Shown here piece by piece: positions 9,585-20,675 of a stretch of DNA of 64,000 bases. The position numbers and the translations under genes are program-made. This DNA is from Acidithiobacillus ferridurans (GTDB lineage: Bacteria > Pseudomonadota > Gammaproteobacteria > Acidithiobacillales > Acidithiobacillaceae): positions 2,187,501-2,251,500 of the forward strand of contig NZ_AP018795.1 of the NCBI RefSeq assembly GCF_003966655.1. The letters are read 5' to 3'. Each line of letters starts with the position of its first letter. Positions within the stretch are counted from its first letter, which is position 1. The notes beneath the pieces are model-generated. The model saw only the letters and a program-made list of their open reading frames with translations. It had not been told where the DNA came from and did no database searches.

Positions 9585-9612
9585 GCAGCCGGGTGTCCGT
9601 AAGGATGGCTGC
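9585..9612 (+). promoter_or_regulatory. Stem-loop in the rpsB leader
   Basis: GCAGCC (9585-9590) pairs with GGCTGC (9607-9612), with an inner TCC-GTAA-GGA hairpin. It lies 45 bases before rpsB. In gammaproteobacteria the rpsB leader folds into conserved hairpins that ribosomal protein S2 binds to repress rpsB-tsf. This hairpin is a candidate for the same role, judged by position and pairing only. Confidence 0.35.
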
Positions 9613-9657
9613 ATGGGGCGCGTGGCGGATCATAACCCTGAATACTGGAGAAAACCT

Positions 9658-10410
9658 ATGAGCAGCAATGTTACCATGCGCGCCCTGTTGGAAGCCGGCG
9701 TCCACTTTGGTCACCAATCCCGTTACTGGCACCCGAAAATGGCACCGTACCTTTTCGGTGAGCGTAATCGCATTCACATCATCAATCTCGAACACACTTT
9801 GCCCATGCTGCGCACGGCGCTCAGCTTTGTCGAACAGATTTCCCGCAAGCACGGCCGCATCCTTTTTGTCGGTACCAAACGCCAGGCGCGCGAGGCCGTC
9901 GAGCAGGAAGCTCGACGCAGCGGCGCCTTCTTTGTGAATCAGCGCTGGCTGGGTGGTACCCTGACCAATTTCAAGACCATCCGCCAGTCCATTCGCCGTC
10001 TTGATGAACTGGATCAGATGACGGCTGATGGCACTATGGAAAAACTCACCAAAAAAGAGGGGCTCACCCTGACCCGCGAGCGCGACAAGCTGGAGCGCAG
10101 CCTCGGTGGCATCAAGGATATGAATGGTCTGCCGGATGCCATCTTCGTCATCGATGTTGGTCATGAAAATATCGCAGTTCTGGAAGCTCGAAAGCTGGGT
10201 ATCCCGGTGATCGGTGTGGTGGATAGCAACTGTGATCCGTTGCTCATCGACTTCCCCATCCCCGGTAATGATGATGCCACCCGCGCCATTCGCCTGTACG
10301 CCTCGCTGGTAGCCGATGCCATTCTCGATGGTCGTCAGGGTGGAGAGTCCGGGCTGCTTGACGAGTTTGTCGAGGTGGACGAAGAAACCATCGAAATCGA
10401 CGCAGACTAA
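9658..10410 (+). CDS. rpsB: 30S ribosomal protein S2
   Basis: 250-residue S2 protein. The family signatures are [20 protein letters not shown] at the N-terminus and [20 protein letters not shown] plus [13 protein letters not shown] in the second half. It is the last-joining protein of the small subunit and helps dock S1. ATG 9658 is selected, preceded by CTGGAG at seven bases, because the family begins there. It is followed by tsf after 27 bases, the standard rpsB-tsf pair. Confidence 0.98.
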   Translation: MSSNVTMRALLEAGVHFGHQSRYWHPKMAPYLFGERNRIHIINLEHTLPMLRTALSFVEQISRKHGRILFVGTKRQAREAVEQEARRSGAFFVNQRWLGGTLTNFKTIRQSIRRLDELDQMTADGTMEKLTKKEGLTLTRERDKLERSLGGIKDMNGLPDAIFVIDVGHENIAVLEARKLGIPVIGVVDSNCDPLLIDFPIPGNDDATRAIRLYASLVADAILDGRQGGESGLLDEFVEVDEETIEIDAD

Positions 10411-10437
10411 CCCATTCATCATAACCAAGGAGCATTC

Positions 10438-11316
10438 ATGGCTATCAGTGCACAACAAGTCAAGGAACTGCGTGAGCGCAGCGGCGCCGGCATGATGGAA
10501 TGTAAAACGGTGCTGACCGAAGCCAATGGCGATATGGAGGTGGCTATCGACCTTTTGCGCGCACGCGGTCTGGCCAAGGCCGATAAAAAGGCGAACCGGG
10601 TGGCCGCAGAGGGCGTCATCGTCACCGCCCTCAGCGAGGATCAAAAGCGGGGTGTCGTTCTCGAGGTCAACTGCGAAACGGATTTTGTCGCCAAAAATGA
10701 AGATTTCCTGGCGCTGGCGAAGGACTGCGTCGGGCAGGCCTTGGCGCAGGGGCTCAAAGATGCCGAAGCCCTGCTCGCGGATGCCGGAGTGGAAGAGCGG
10801 CGTAAAAGTCTGGTCAGCAAACTGGGCGAGAATATCAGTCTGCGTCGCCTGCAGCACCTACAGGTCATGGATGGTGTGATCGGTGCCTATGTTCACGGCA
10901 GTCGCATCGGTGTGCTCGTGGCCCTGGAGGGCCGGGCGGCCACCAGTGAACTTGGCCGCGATGTGGCCATGCATGTGGCTGCGGCGCGCCCCGAAGTGAT
11001 TCATCCCGGCGAAGTATCCCCGGAACGTCTGAATCGTGAAAAGGAAATTTTGATCACCCAGGCGGCAGCCAGCGGCAAGCCGGCAGACATCATTGAAAAG
11101 ATGATCTCCGGACGTCTGAACAAACTGCTCAACGAAATCGCCCTTACCGGACAGCCGTTTGTCAAAGACCCTGACCGCAGTGTCGGCCAGTTGATACAGA
11201 GCTTTCCTGGCGTCGAGGTGCTGGAGTTCGTCCGCTTTGAAGTGGGGGAGGGGATAGAAAAGGCCCCCACCGCAGATTTTGCGACCGAGGTCATGGCGCA
11301 GGTCCGGGGGTCCTGA
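10438..11316 (+). CDS. tsf: Elongation factor Ts
   Basis: 292-residue EF-Ts, the nucleotide exchange factor for EF-Tu. The signatures are VKELRERSGAGMMECKTVLTE (UBA-like N-terminal domain), GVVLEVNCETDFVAKNEDF (the TDFV motif that contacts EF-Tu) and, in the core domain, HVAAARPEVI. A strong AAGGAG ribosome-binding site precedes ATG 10438. The length matches the family (about 283-295). Confidence 0.98.
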   Translation: MAISAQQVKELRERSGAGMMECKTVLTEANGDMEVAIDLLRARGLAKADKKANRVAAEGVIVTALSEDQKRGVVLEVNCETDFVAKNEDFLALAKDCVGQALAQGLKDAEALLADAGVEERRKSLVSKLGENISLRRLQHLQVMDGVIGAYVHGSRIGVLVALEGRAATSELGRDVAMHVAAARPEVIHPGEVSPERLNREKEILITQAAASGKPADIIEKMISGRLNKLLNEIALTGQPFVKDPDRSVGQLIQSFPGVEVLEFVRFEVGEGIEKAPTADFATEVMAQVRGS

Positions 11317-12599
<1,283 letters not shown>

Positions 12600-12602
12600 G
12601 CC

Positions 12603-13364
12603 ATGCCTTCCGCCGACCTGACCCCGCCTGCCATGCCCCGCCACATTGCCGTCATCATGGATGGCAATGGTCGGTGGGCGTACCGTCGGCACTTGCCACG
12701 GGTGGCCGGTCATCGCCGCGGTGCCGAGGTGGTCCGGGAGATGGTGCAGTCCTGCGCGGATCTCGGTATTCCCTACCTGACGCTTTTCGCTTTCAGCACC
12801 GAGAACTGGCGACGTCCAGCCATTGAGGTTCGTTTGCTGATGAATCTGTTCCGTCTTTTGCTGCGGCGGGAAGCACGCAAGTTGCATGAGAATGGCGTTC
12901 GTCTGCATATCATCGGTGATCGCAGCGCACTGGATCCGGAGATATGCCAGCTCATCGATGAGGCGGAGACGCTCACCCGCAACAATCAGCGACTCCAGCT
13001 CAATCTGGCGGTGAATTATGGCGGACGTTGGGATATTGCACAGGCAGCACGAGCGGCGATGGCGGCGGTACAGGCGGGGGATCTCTCCCTTGAAGATTTC
13101 TCCGCCGCACATATTGCCCGGCATCTTTGTCTGGCAGACATCCCCGAGCCCGACCTGCTGATCCGTACCGGTGGCGAGGAGCGTATCAGTAACTTTCTGC
13201 TTTGGCAGTTGGCTTATACCGAGTTTTACTTCAGCGATACGCTGTGGCCGGATTTCAACCGCGCAGCTCTGGAGCATGCGCTGCATTCTTTCGCGCATCG
13301 GCAACGGCGCTTCGGACGGACGGGCGATCAGGTGCTGGAGGGCGATTGCTCCGTCAGCGACTGA
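12603..13364 (+). CDS. uppS: Undecaprenyl diphosphate synthase (cis-prenyltransferase)
   Basis: 253-residue UppS. The diphosphate-binding motif HIAVIMDGNGRWAYRR lies at residues 14-29, with catalytic Asp in MDGN. Also seen are GHRRGAEVVREMV, TLFAFSTENWRRP and, near the C-terminus, PDLLIRTGGEERISNFLLWQ with YTEFYFSDTLWPDF. It extends farnesyl diphosphate to the C55 lipid carrier for peptidoglycan and O-antigen. GGAGGTCTGAGCC precedes the ATG. The 3' end overlaps the proposed cdsA start. Confidence 0.97.
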   Translation: MPSADLTPPAMPRHIAVIMDGNGRWAYRRHLPRVAGHRRGAEVVREMVQSCADLGIPYLTLFAFSTENWRRPAIEVRLLMNLFRLLLRREARKLHENGVRLHIIGDRSALDPEICQLIDEAETLTRNNQRLQLNLAVNYGGRWDIAQAARAAMAAVQAGDLSLEDFSAAHIARHLCLADIPEPDLLIRTGGEERISNFLLWQLAYTEFYFSDTLWPDFNRAALEHALHSFAHRQRRFGRTGDQVLEGDCSVSD

Positions 13365-14158
13365 TTACCGCTTCTTTGTTATTCCTGCTGGTTCTTGTGC
13401 TGATCTTTTGGGCACCTTTCCTCGTTTTCCTCGTTTTCCTCATGTTGCTGGCGTTCCTGGCAGGACAGGAGTGGGGTCATCTCAGTCTGATAGCCTGGCC
13501 AAACGGGCTGGCGCTGGTATTGGCAGCACTGCCTGCGATGCTCATCTTCTCGCAGCATCTTCCCTGGTACACCCTGGCACAGGGCAGCGTGATCTGGTGG
13601 GTGTTACTCGCGGTGTTGCTGATGCTGATGCCGCCCTCTCTGTTACGCGGGGCCGCGGCCTGGCAGCGTCCGGTGAGCGCTATGGCGGTCTTTCCTGTGC
13701 TTTTGCCTGCTTTGTTATTCAGTCTGTCCTTGCAGCAGCGTGCTCCACAGTTTTTGTTATGGGTGATTCTGGTCATCAGTGCGGATGATGTAGGTGCGAT
13801 GACATTTGGTAAAATCTGGGGGCGTCACCGATTAGTGCCACGTATCAGCCCTGGCAAGACTTGGGAGGGCTTACTGGGCGGCTTGCTTGGCAGCGCCATT
13901 ATGGGCACACTGGGCGCGTGGATATGGGTAGGTGCGGCCACGCCGATACTCCTTTCCGGCACCTTCTTGGGTTTGATTACGGGTGCTTTCGCGATCTTGG
14001 GAGATCTTTCCGAGAGTTTTTTGAAACGCCGCGCCGATTGCAAGGATAGTGGCCAGTTGTTGCCGGGGCATGGCGGCCTGCTGGATCGCTTGGACAGCAT
14101 GAGCGCAGGCATCCCGGTGTTTGTCGCCGGGCTTTATTATCTGGATTGGTGGAAATGA
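13346..14158 (+). CDS. cdsA: Phosphatidate cytidylyltransferase (CDP-diglyceride synthase)
   Basis: 270-residue polytopic membrane enzyme with about eight hydrophobic segments. The CdsA signature sits at the C-terminus: [20 protein letters not shown] followed by [15 protein letters not shown]. It makes CDP-diacylglycerol for phospholipid synthesis. No ATG fits. TTG 13346, inside the end of uppS, gives an N-terminus (LRQRLITA) that matches the family's usual M-L-x-Q-R-x-I-T-A; the GGAGGG just before it is unusually close, so the exact start is uncertain. The stop overlaps dxr (ATGA). Confidence 0.93.
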   Translation: MLRQRLITASLLFLLVLVLIFWAPFLVFLVFLMLLAFLAGQEWGHLSLIAWPNGLALVLAALPAMLIFSQHLPWYTLAQGSVIWWVLLAVLLMLMPPSLLRGAAAWQRPVSAMAVFPVLLPALLFSLSLQQRAPQFLLWVILVISADDVGAMTFGKIWGRHRLVPRISPGKTWEGLLGGLLGSAIMGTLGAWIWVGAATPILLSGTFLGLITGAFAILGDLSESFLKRRADCKDSGQLLPGHGGLLDRLDSMSAGIPVFVAGLYYLDWWK

Positions 14159-15330
14159 CACGAGGCATCTGCATACTCGGGGCTACGGGCTCCATTGGCA
14201 AAAGCACCCTGGATGTGGTGTCGCGCCACCCGGACCAATTCCGGATCGTCGCGCTTACCGGCAATCACCGTGTGGCAGAGATGCAGTTGCTTTGTCAGCA
14301 ACATCATCCCGAGTTGGTGGTTATGGCTGCCCCGGAAGCGGCGCAGCAGTTGCGGATGGGGCTAGGCGATGCTGGCCTCAAGAACATCCAGGTGGAGAGT
14401 GGCCCGGAGGCGCTTGCCGAAGCGGCGCGCATGTCCGGCGTCGATGAGGTGATGGCAGCCATTGTGGGCGCTGCCGGTCTGTTACCGACCCTGGCCGCCG
14501 TAGAAGCCGGGAAAAAGGTCTATTTGGCTAACAAGGAATGTCTGGTGATGGCGGGCAACCTCTTCATGGAGCGCGTGCGACAGCATCAGGTGACGTTGCT
14601 TCCCATCGATAGTGAGCATAATGCTGTATTCCAGTGCTTTGCAGATGGCAAAGGCGTGCGCCGTATTCTGCTGACGGCTTCCGGAGGACCGTTCAGGACC
14701 TGGTCGGCGGAGCATCTGGCGGTGGTGACGCCGGACCAGGCCTGTGCCCATCCCAACTGGGTCATGGGCCGAAAAATCTCCGTAGACTCTGCAACCATGA
14801 TGAATAAGGGGCTGGAGGTCATCGAGGCGCATTGGCTCTTTGACCTCCCCGCCTCCCGGATCGACGTGCTGATTCATCCTCAGAGCATTATCCATTCCAT
14901 GGTGGAATATGTGGATGGTTCCGTGCTGGCGCAATTGGGCAACCCCGATATGCGCACTCCCATTGCCCATGCTCTGGCTTTTCCAGAGCGCATGGAAAGT
15001 GGGGTTTCGTCTCTGGATCTGGCGCATGGGCCGGACCTTCAGTTCGAGACACCAGACTTACAGCGGTTCCCTTGCCTGGCCCTCGCCTTTGATGCCCTGC
15101 AGGCAGGGGGAGCCGCAGCGACGGTGCTGAACGCGGCGAATGAGATTGCCGTACACGCCTTTCTGGAAGGATACCTGCCGTTTCTGCGAATTGCGGCCGT
15201 CGTTGAAGATACCCTTGGTGAATTGCAGCCCGCCGCCCCGAACTGTCTGGACGATGTGCTGGCTATCGACCAACTGGCACGGGAGGTGGCGCTCCGCCAC
15301 CTGGCCCGGCATGGATCGGGTATGCAGTGA
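14155..15330 (+). CDS. dxr: 1-deoxy-D-xylulose 5-phosphate reductoisomerase
   Basis: 391-residue Dxr (IspC), the committed step of the MEP isoprenoid pathway: DXP to MEP using NADPH. Seen are the NADPH-binding [16 protein letters not shown] at the N-terminus, [11 protein letters not shown], the metal and substrate motif [24 protein letters not shown] and [20 protein letters not shown]. It starts at ATG 14155, overlapping the cdsA stop. It is next to uppS and cdsA, the other lipid-precursor genes. Confidence 0.97.
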   Translation: MTRGICILGATGSIGKSTLDVVSRHPDQFRIVALTGNHRVAEMQLLCQQHHPELVVMAAPEAAQQLRMGLGDAGLKNIQVESGPEALAEAARMSGVDEVMAAIVGAAGLLPTLAAVEAGKKVYLANKECLVMAGNLFMERVRQHQVTLLPIDSEHNAVFQCFADGKGVRRILLTASGGPFRTWSAEHLAVVTPDQACAHPNWVMGRKISVDSATMMNKGLEVIEAHWLFDLPASRIDVLIHPQSIIHSMVEYVDGSVLAQLGNPDMRTPIAHALAFPERMESGVSSLDLAHGPDLQFETPDLQRFPCLALAFDALQAGGAAATVLNAANEIAVHAFLEGYLPFLRIAAVVEDTLGELQPAAPNCLDDVLAIDQLAREVALRHLARHGSGMQ

Positions 15331-15345
15331 TTCCTCTGACCGCGC

Positions 15346-16710
15346 ATGCAGATTCTTGAGACCATAGGGGCCTTTATTCTGGCTATCGGCACCCTTGTGC
15401 TGATTCATGAGTCGGGCCATTTCATCGTCGCCAAAACAATGGGCGTCAAGGTGCTCAGGTTCAGCATCGGTTTTGGACCGGCCCTGATTAGCCATCGCTG
15501 GGGAAGGGATCAGACGGAGTATGTGATTGCCGCGCTTCCCCTCGGTGGCTACGTCAAAATGCTCGGTGAGCAGGAGCAGGAAGGTGAACCGGTTTCGGCG
15601 GAGGACAGCAAACGGGCCTTTGTCAACCTTGCTCCCGGCAAACGTTTTCTGATTGCGCTGGCGGGACCGTTGGCCAATCTGCTTTTTGCCGTGGTTGCTT
15701 ATGCGGGTGTGGCGTGGCTCGGCATTCCGGGTTTGGCGCCCATTGTCGGTCTGGTACAGGATCATTCTCCGGCGGCCCACGCGCAGTTGCAGCCCGGCGA
15801 ACGCATCGCGACGCTCAACGGACAGGCCGTACATACCTGGGAGGATGTGCGTCTGGGACTGCTGTCTGCGGCTATTGCGCGTACCCCGGTGACCCTGCAG
15901 ACGATAGGTGGCAACGGCGCCCGGCTCAACCATGTGCTGCGCCTGCAGACCCTTACCGCAGATAGTGTCGGACCGGATTTTGTCAGTAAAGTCATTGGCA
16001 TGGAGCCATACCTGCCGGCCGTCATCGGCGCCGTGCAGCCCCATAGTCCGGCGCAGCAGGCCGGGTTGGCGGCGGGAGATCGCATCCTTGCGGTCGATGC
16101 GCAGGAGATTTTCAGTTGGGAGGGGTTGGCGCGGCAGGTCGAGTCCCATCCTGGCAAGGCCATCCAGTTGCGTTATCTGACCGCGCAGGGTCTCGCGAAA
16201 ACGGTGCATCTCACTCCACAGATGTTTCTCGACAAGTCCGGAAAGCCCGTTGGTCGTATTGGTATCCTCATGGCGCCGTTGCCCGAAAACCTGATCGTTC
16301 TGCGGCAACGCGGCCCTCTGGAGGGGTTCATCTACGGGGCGCGAACGACCTGGCAAATGTCGCTGATGACTGTCGTGATGATCGTGCGAATGGTGCAGGG
16401 CTTTGTTTCTCCGTCCAATATCAGTGGACCCATCACCATCGCGGAGTATGCCGGGCAGTCGGCGCATGCCGGTCTCGCGCCGTTTTTATCCTTTCTCGGG
16501 TTGGTCAGTATCAGTCTGGGGGTGCTCAACCTTCTCCCTATTCCGATTCTGGATGGCGGGCATCTGATGTTTTACGCCGTGGAGATGGTGCGCGGCAAGG
16601 CGCTCCCTGCGGTAGTGGTGCAAAAAGCGCAGCAGATCGGTATAGTGCTGCTTCTGATGCTCATGTCCTTCGCCTTCTACAATGATATTATGAGATTGCT
16701 GACACCGTGA
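15346..16710 (+). CDS. rseP: Site-2 intramembrane zinc metalloprotease RseP
   Basis: 454-residue site-2 protease. The zinc site HESGHF (HExxH) is in the first membrane helix; the third ligand Asp is in PIPILDGGHLMF near the C-terminus. Two PDZ domains lie between (about residues 115-205 and 215-290). It cleaves the anti-sigma factor RseA in the envelope-stress pathway and clears signal peptides. ATG 15346 fits the family start. The end overlaps bamA (GTGA). Confidence 0.96.
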   Translation: MQILETIGAFILAIGTLVLIHESGHFIVAKTMGVKVLRFSIGFGPALISHRWGRDQTEYVIAALPLGGYVKMLGEQEQEGEPVSAEDSKRAFVNLAPGKRFLIALAGPLANLLFAVVAYAGVAWLGIPGLAPIVGLVQDHSPAAHAQLQPGERIATLNGQAVHTWEDVRLGLLSAAIARTPVTLQTIGGNGARLNHVLRLQTLTADSVGPDFVSKVIGMEPYLPAVIGAVQPHSPAQQAGLAAGDRILAVDAQEIFSWEGLARQVESHPGKAIQLRYLTAQGLAKTVHLTPQMFLDKSGKPVGRIGILMAPLPENLIVLRQRGPLEGFIYGARTTWQMSLMTVVMIVRMVQGFVSPSNISGPITIAEYAGQSAHAGLAPFLSFLGLVSISLGVLNLLPIPILDGGHLMFYAVEMVRGKALPAVVVQKAQQIGIVLLLMLMSFAFYNDIMRLLTP

Positions 16711-19052
16711 AAAAATTCAGCCTCAGCTCCGCCCCCGTCATCCTCCTTTCCGCCGGAGTGGCTTGTGTCACCGCCGCATGGGCAGCACCGGCCTGGGCAT
16801 TTACGCCCTTTACGGTCAGGAATATAGAAATTCGTGGTCTGGAGCATATCGCACCGGGCACGGTCTACAACTACCTGCCCATTCACATCGGCGAGCAGGT
16901 GGATGATCAGAAGGCGCAGCAGGCCATCAAGGATCTCTATTCCACGGGATTCTTCAAGGATGTGACCATCGCCCGTTCTGACAACAATCTGCTGGTCATC
17001 GTGCAGGAGCGACCCATCATCTCCAGCATCAAGATGACGGGCATCAAGGCTTTTTCCAAAAGCGAAGTGAACGGCACGCTCAAGGGCGTCGGTCTGGTGG
17101 ATAGACACATCTTCAATCATTCGATCCTGGATCAGGTGATTCATGGTCTGCAGGAACAATATGAGGGCATGGGCTATTACAACGCCCGGATTCATGCGCG
17201 GGTGGAAAAATTGCCGCGCAATCGGGTGGCCATCCATATCGACGCTAAGGAAGGCGAGCAGGCGACCATTAAGCAAGTGACCATTGTTGGTAATCATGCC
17301 TTCAGTGAAAGCCGTTTGCGTGGCCTTTTTAGTATCGGTGCGCCGGATGCTTTTTCCTTCTTCACCAAAAATGATCGTTATTCGCGTGAAAAACTCATGA
17401 AGGGTCTGGAGAAACTGCATAATTTTTATCTGGACCGGGGCTATCTCAACTTCGATGTTGAATCCACTCAGGTGCAGGTGACGCCGGATCGCCGCTTTGT
17501 GTATATCACCGTTAACGTGCATGAGGGTAGTCTCTATCATATCCAGTCGGTGGGCCTGACGGGTAACCTGATCGTGCCGAGGCCGGAACTGGAAAAACTG
17601 GTGGAGATCAAACCTGGCGAAGTGTTTTCCCGGGCTAAAATCAACGACACCAATAATGCCATTGCAGATAAGCTTGGAAACCTGGGTTACGCGTTCGCCA
17701 ATACCACACCGGTGCCCAAGGTGAATGAAAAAACGCATGAGGTGGCGCTGAACTTCGAGGTGGATCCCGGTCGCAAGGTCTATATCCGCCGCATCGAGAT
17801 CACCGGCAATGACAAAAGCCGGGACTATGTGGTCAGGCGCCAATTCCGGCAGATGGAGGGTGCGCTTTATGACGGCTCGCTGATCCGGCGTTCCAAGATG
17901 CGTCTGCAGCAGACGGGTTTTTACGACAAGATCGATACAAAAACCGTACCGGTCCCGGGGCATCCTGACCAACTGGACCTGGATGTTCACGTGAGCGAAA
18001 GGCCTACAGGCAGTTTCAGCATCGGTGTCGGCTATTCCAATGCCCAGGGTATCCTATTCAACGGCTCGATCAGCCAGAACAACTTTATGGGTACGGGTAA
18101 CGCCCTGGCGTTCTCGGCTAACGTAGGCGGTCTGGGGACGGCGTATAACCTGTCTTTTACCGATCCGTATTTTACGCCGGACGGCATCAGTCTGGGCGTT
18201 AATCTGTATCGCAACGATACCAACCTCTCTACCCTGATGGTGGCACCATATCAGGAGATCGATTACGGCGCGACCGTTACCCTGGGTATTCCGGTGATGC
18301 AGTATGTCTATGATTACATGTCGTTGGGGTTCAGTAATACGAATATCAATCTGACTTCTGGAAGTCCACAAATATATACTGACTATGTAAACACGTTTGG
18401 CAATACCGCCACTGCGGTGACGGTTGGCAACGATCTTACCTATGACAGCCGTAACTCACCGATTTTTCCCACCAAAGGGGTTTATGGGACTTTATCGCTG
18501 AGGGCTGCAGTACCTCCTGCAAAGCTCCGCTGGTATAAGGCGGAGATCAAAGGGGAATATTATCATCCCATTACCTCCTGGCTGACGGGCGGATTGAGCG
18601 GGCGTTATGGTTTTATCAACGGTTATGGCGGGCTAAAGGTGCCATTCTTTAATAACTTCTATCTGGGTGGTCCGACCACCTTGCCGGGTTATCAGACCTA
18701 CTCGTTGGGCCCACAGATAGGTGGTTATCCAGTGGGTGGCACGCGCGAGCTACTTTTTAACGCCAATCTGTATTTCCCGCTGCCGGGTCTGGCGGATAAT
18801 AACAACTTCCGGATGTCGGTATTTCTCGCAAGTGGTTGGGTCTATGGCGTGAATTCCAACACGAGTGGTTCAATATATAATTATAGCAATAATTACTTCC
18901 CGAATTTAAGCGAAATGCGGACCACAGCGGGCATCGGCTTCATGTGGATCAGCCCGATGGGGCCGCTGCGCCTGTCTTTGGCCGTCCCGCTGGACAAGAA
19001 GCCGGGTGACCTGACCCAGCCCTTGCAGTTTACTGTGGGTAACAACTTTTGA
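16707..19052 (+). CDS. bamA: Outer membrane protein assembly factor BamA
   Basis: 781-residue Omp85 protein with a signal peptide (cut probably near AAPAWA, residues about 25-31). Five POTRA domains follow (starting FTVRNIEIRGLEHIAPGTVY) and then a 16-strand beta-barrel, with the conserved loop 6 V-R-G-F/Y region and a terminal strand ending in Phe (QFTVGNNF). It is the core of the outer-membrane protein insertion machine. GTG 16707 overlaps the rseP stop. It is followed by skp and lpxD as in most proteobacteria. Confidence 0.96.
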   Translation: MKKFSLSSAPVILLSAGVACVTAAWAAPAWAFTPFTVRNIEIRGLEHIAPGTVYNYLPIHIGEQVDDQKAQQAIKDLYSTGFFKDVTIARSDNNLLVIVQERPIISSIKMTGIKAFSKSEVNGTLKGVGLVDRHIFNHSILDQVIHGLQEQYEGMGYYNARIHARVEKLPRNRVAIHIDAKEGEQATIKQVTIVGNHAFSESRLRGLFSIGAPDAFSFFTKNDRYSREKLMKGLEKLHNFYLDRGYLNFDVESTQVQVTPDRRFVYITVNVHEGSLYHIQSVGLTGNLIVPRPELEKLVEIKPGEVFSRAKINDTNNAIADKLGNLGYAFANTTPVPKVNEKTHEVALNFEVDPGRKVYIRRIEITGNDKSRDYVVRRQFRQMEGALYDGSLIRRSKMRLQQTGFYDKIDTKTVPVPGHPDQLDLDVHVSERPTGSFSIGVGYSNAQGILFNGSISQNNFMGTGNALAFSANVGGLGTAYNLSFTDPYFTPDGISLGVNLYRNDTNLSTLMVAPYQEIDYGATVTLGIPVMQYVYDYMSLGFSNTNINLTSGSPQIYTDYVNTFGNTATAVTVGNDLTYDSRNSPIFPTKGVYGTLSLRAAVPPAKLRWYKAEIKGEYYHPITSWLTGGLSGRYGFINGYGGLKVPFFNNFYLGGPTTLPGYQTYSLGPQIGGYPVGGTRELLFNANLYFPLPGLADNNNFRMSVFLASGWVYGVNSNTSGSIYNYSNNYFPNLSEMRTTAGIGFMWISPMGPLRLSLAVPLDKKPGDLTQPLQFTVGNNF

Positions 19053-19075
19053 CGGTGTGGTGTCGGGGTATGGGT

Positions 19076-19612
19076 ATGAAATGGCGACTGCGTCTCGGGG
19101 TGGTTCTCCTGTTTACGCTGACGTCTGTTGCAGCGTGGGCGGACCCGCTGAAGATCGGTTTTGTGGATCTCGACCGCGCGTTGCGCGAATTGCCTGAGGC
19201 ACAGGCTGGCGCAGCCAGCCTCAACAAGCAGGTAGAGGCGAAGCAGAAAGAGATGGAGGCCAGGCGCCAGCAGATCGACGCATTGCAAAAGACCCTGGAA
19301 AAAGATTTTCCACATTTGACGAATGCACAGCGGCAGGAAAGGGAGGCGCAATTGCAGGGCATGATTCTCCATTTGCAGCAGTTCCAGCGCCAAGCCCAGG
19401 ATAGCCTCAATTATCAGCGTAATCAGATTCTGAAAAGCATTCAGGACCGGTTGGTCAAAGTGGTGAGCAGGATCGGGCGCGCCGGGCATTATACGGTGAT
19501 CCTCAATGACAAGTCTGTGCTTTATGTCAATGGCGCCATCGATATCACTCCGCAGGTGGTGGCAGCGATGGAGAACAAACTTGCCACCGGTAAAATGAAC
19601 GGTGGTAAATAG
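19076..19612 (+). CDS. skp: Periplasmic chaperone Skp/OmpH
   Basis: 178-residue precursor with a signal peptide (cut probably after SVAAWA) and a mature part that opens with LKIGFVDLDRALRELPEA, the OmpH motif. A long central coiled coil follows, rich in Lys, Glu and Gln (about residues 55-130). The trimeric chaperone carries unfolded outer-membrane proteins across the periplasm to BamA. Two ATGs are possible (19070, 19076); the GGGG at 19064-19068 is better spaced for 19076. Confidence 0.9.
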   Translation: MKWRLRLGVVLLFTLTSVAAWADPLKIGFVDLDRALRELPEAQAGAASLNKQVEAKQKEMEARRQQIDALQKTLEKDFPHLTNAQRQEREAQLQGMILHLQQFQRQAQDSLNYQRNQILKSIQDRLVKVVSRIGRAGHYTVILNDKSVLYVNGAIDITPQVVAAMENKLATGKMNGGK

Positions 19613-19613
19613 G

Positions 19614-20675
19614 GTGGCGCGCGGGGTGTATCTCCTAGGTGATCTTGCGCAGGTGGCGGGCGCTGAATTGCGCGGCGACGCCGGGTATCAGATCAGCGCT
19701 GTGGCGCCGCTCGATACAGCCGGCAGTGGAGATCTCACTTTTTATCACGACATGCATTTGCGAGGTCTGTTAAAATCGAGCAAAGCAGGCGCCATACTGA
19801 TTGCTCCCCAGGATGCGGAGCAGTTTTCCGGAAACTGCCTTTTGACGGACAATCCCTACGCGGCATTTGCGCGAGTCATGCAGCACATCTATCCGCAGGT
19901 CGCCCCTCGGCCCGGATTGCATCATACGGCACAACTGGCGCGTGACGCCCAGGTGGATCCGGACGCGCGCATCGATGCGTATGTACAGATCGGAGCCGGG
20001 GCGGTGATAGCGAAAGGTGTCTGGCTGGAGGCTGGTACCTTTGTTGGCGCGGGTGCGGAGGTGGGGCAGGGGTCGCATCTTTATCCCGGCGTGAAGATTT
20101 ATGGGGGCTGCAAAGTGGGCGCCGACTGCGTCCTGCATGCGGGTGTGGTGATTGGCGCCGATGGTTTTGGTTTTGCGGAGGCAGACGGCCGCTTTTTGAA
20201 GATTCCCCAGGTGGGTCGGGTACTTATTGGAAATAACGTGGAGGTTGGCGCCAACTCCTGTATCGACCGCGGTGCGCTGGCAGATACGGTGATCGAAGAC
20301 GGGGTGAAAATAGACAATCTGGTGCAGATCGGACACAACGTCCAGATCGGCGCCCATACGGTGGTCGCCGGACAGACAGGAATTGCGGGGAGCGCGCGGA
20401 TTGGCCGGCACTGCCGTATCGGCGGCCAGGTGGGTATTGCCGGTCACCTGGAAATCGCCGATGGCTGTGTGATCGCCGGGCAGAGCGCGGTGACCCATTC
20501 CTTGCGTCGCGCTGGTGTCTATTCGGGGGTGATCCCGGTACAGGAGGCAAGCCACTGGAGACGTATCGCCGCGCGTCTCGACGGACTGGACACCCTGTTC
20601 CGCCGAATGAAGCGCGTCGAGCATACACTTGAACAGGATTTATCTACCAACGGAGAGCCCCCTGACCGTGAATGA
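19614..20675 (+). CDS. lpxD: UDP-3-O/N-acylglucosamine N-acyltransferase LpxD
   Basis: 353-residue left-handed parallel beta-helix acyltransferase. The N-terminal uridine-binding domain ends around PYAAFARVMQ. Hexapeptide repeats run from about residue 105 to 320, including the catalytic His in QIGHNVQIGAHTVVAGQ. It adds the second acyl chain in lipid A synthesis. With GnnA and GnnB present the substrate is probably the 3-amino sugar nucleotide. GTG 19614, directly after the skp stop, is the likely start; GTG 19602 is also possible. The stop overlaps fabZ. Confidence 0.94.
   Translation: MARGVYLLGDLAQVAGAELRGDAGYQISAVAPLDTAGSGDLTFYHDMHLRGLLKSSKAGAILIAPQDAEQFSGNCLLTDNPYAAFARVMQHIYPQVAPRPGLHHTAQLARDAQVDPDARIDAYVQIGAGAVIAKGVWLEAGTFVGAGAEVGQGSHLYPGVKIYGGCKVGADCVLHAGVVIGADGFGFAEADGRFLKIPQVGRVLIGNNVEVGANSCIDRGALADTVIEDGVKIDNLVQIGHNVQIGAHTVVAGQTGIAGSARIGRHCRIGGQVGIAGHLEIADGCVIAGQSAVTHSLRRAGVYSGVIPVQEASHWRRIAARLDGLDTLFRRMKRVEHTLEQDLSTNGEPPDRE

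Noticed and set aside
9559-10857. 432-codon minus-strand frame opposite rpsB and tsf
   Set aside because: Antisense shadow of two conserved housekeeping genes; no motif, and start and end in unrelated places.
15058-16467. 469-codon minus-strand frame opposite dxr and rseP
   Set aside because: Shadow of high-G+C coding sequence: the plus strand carries two unmistakable genes and the antisense product has no domain.
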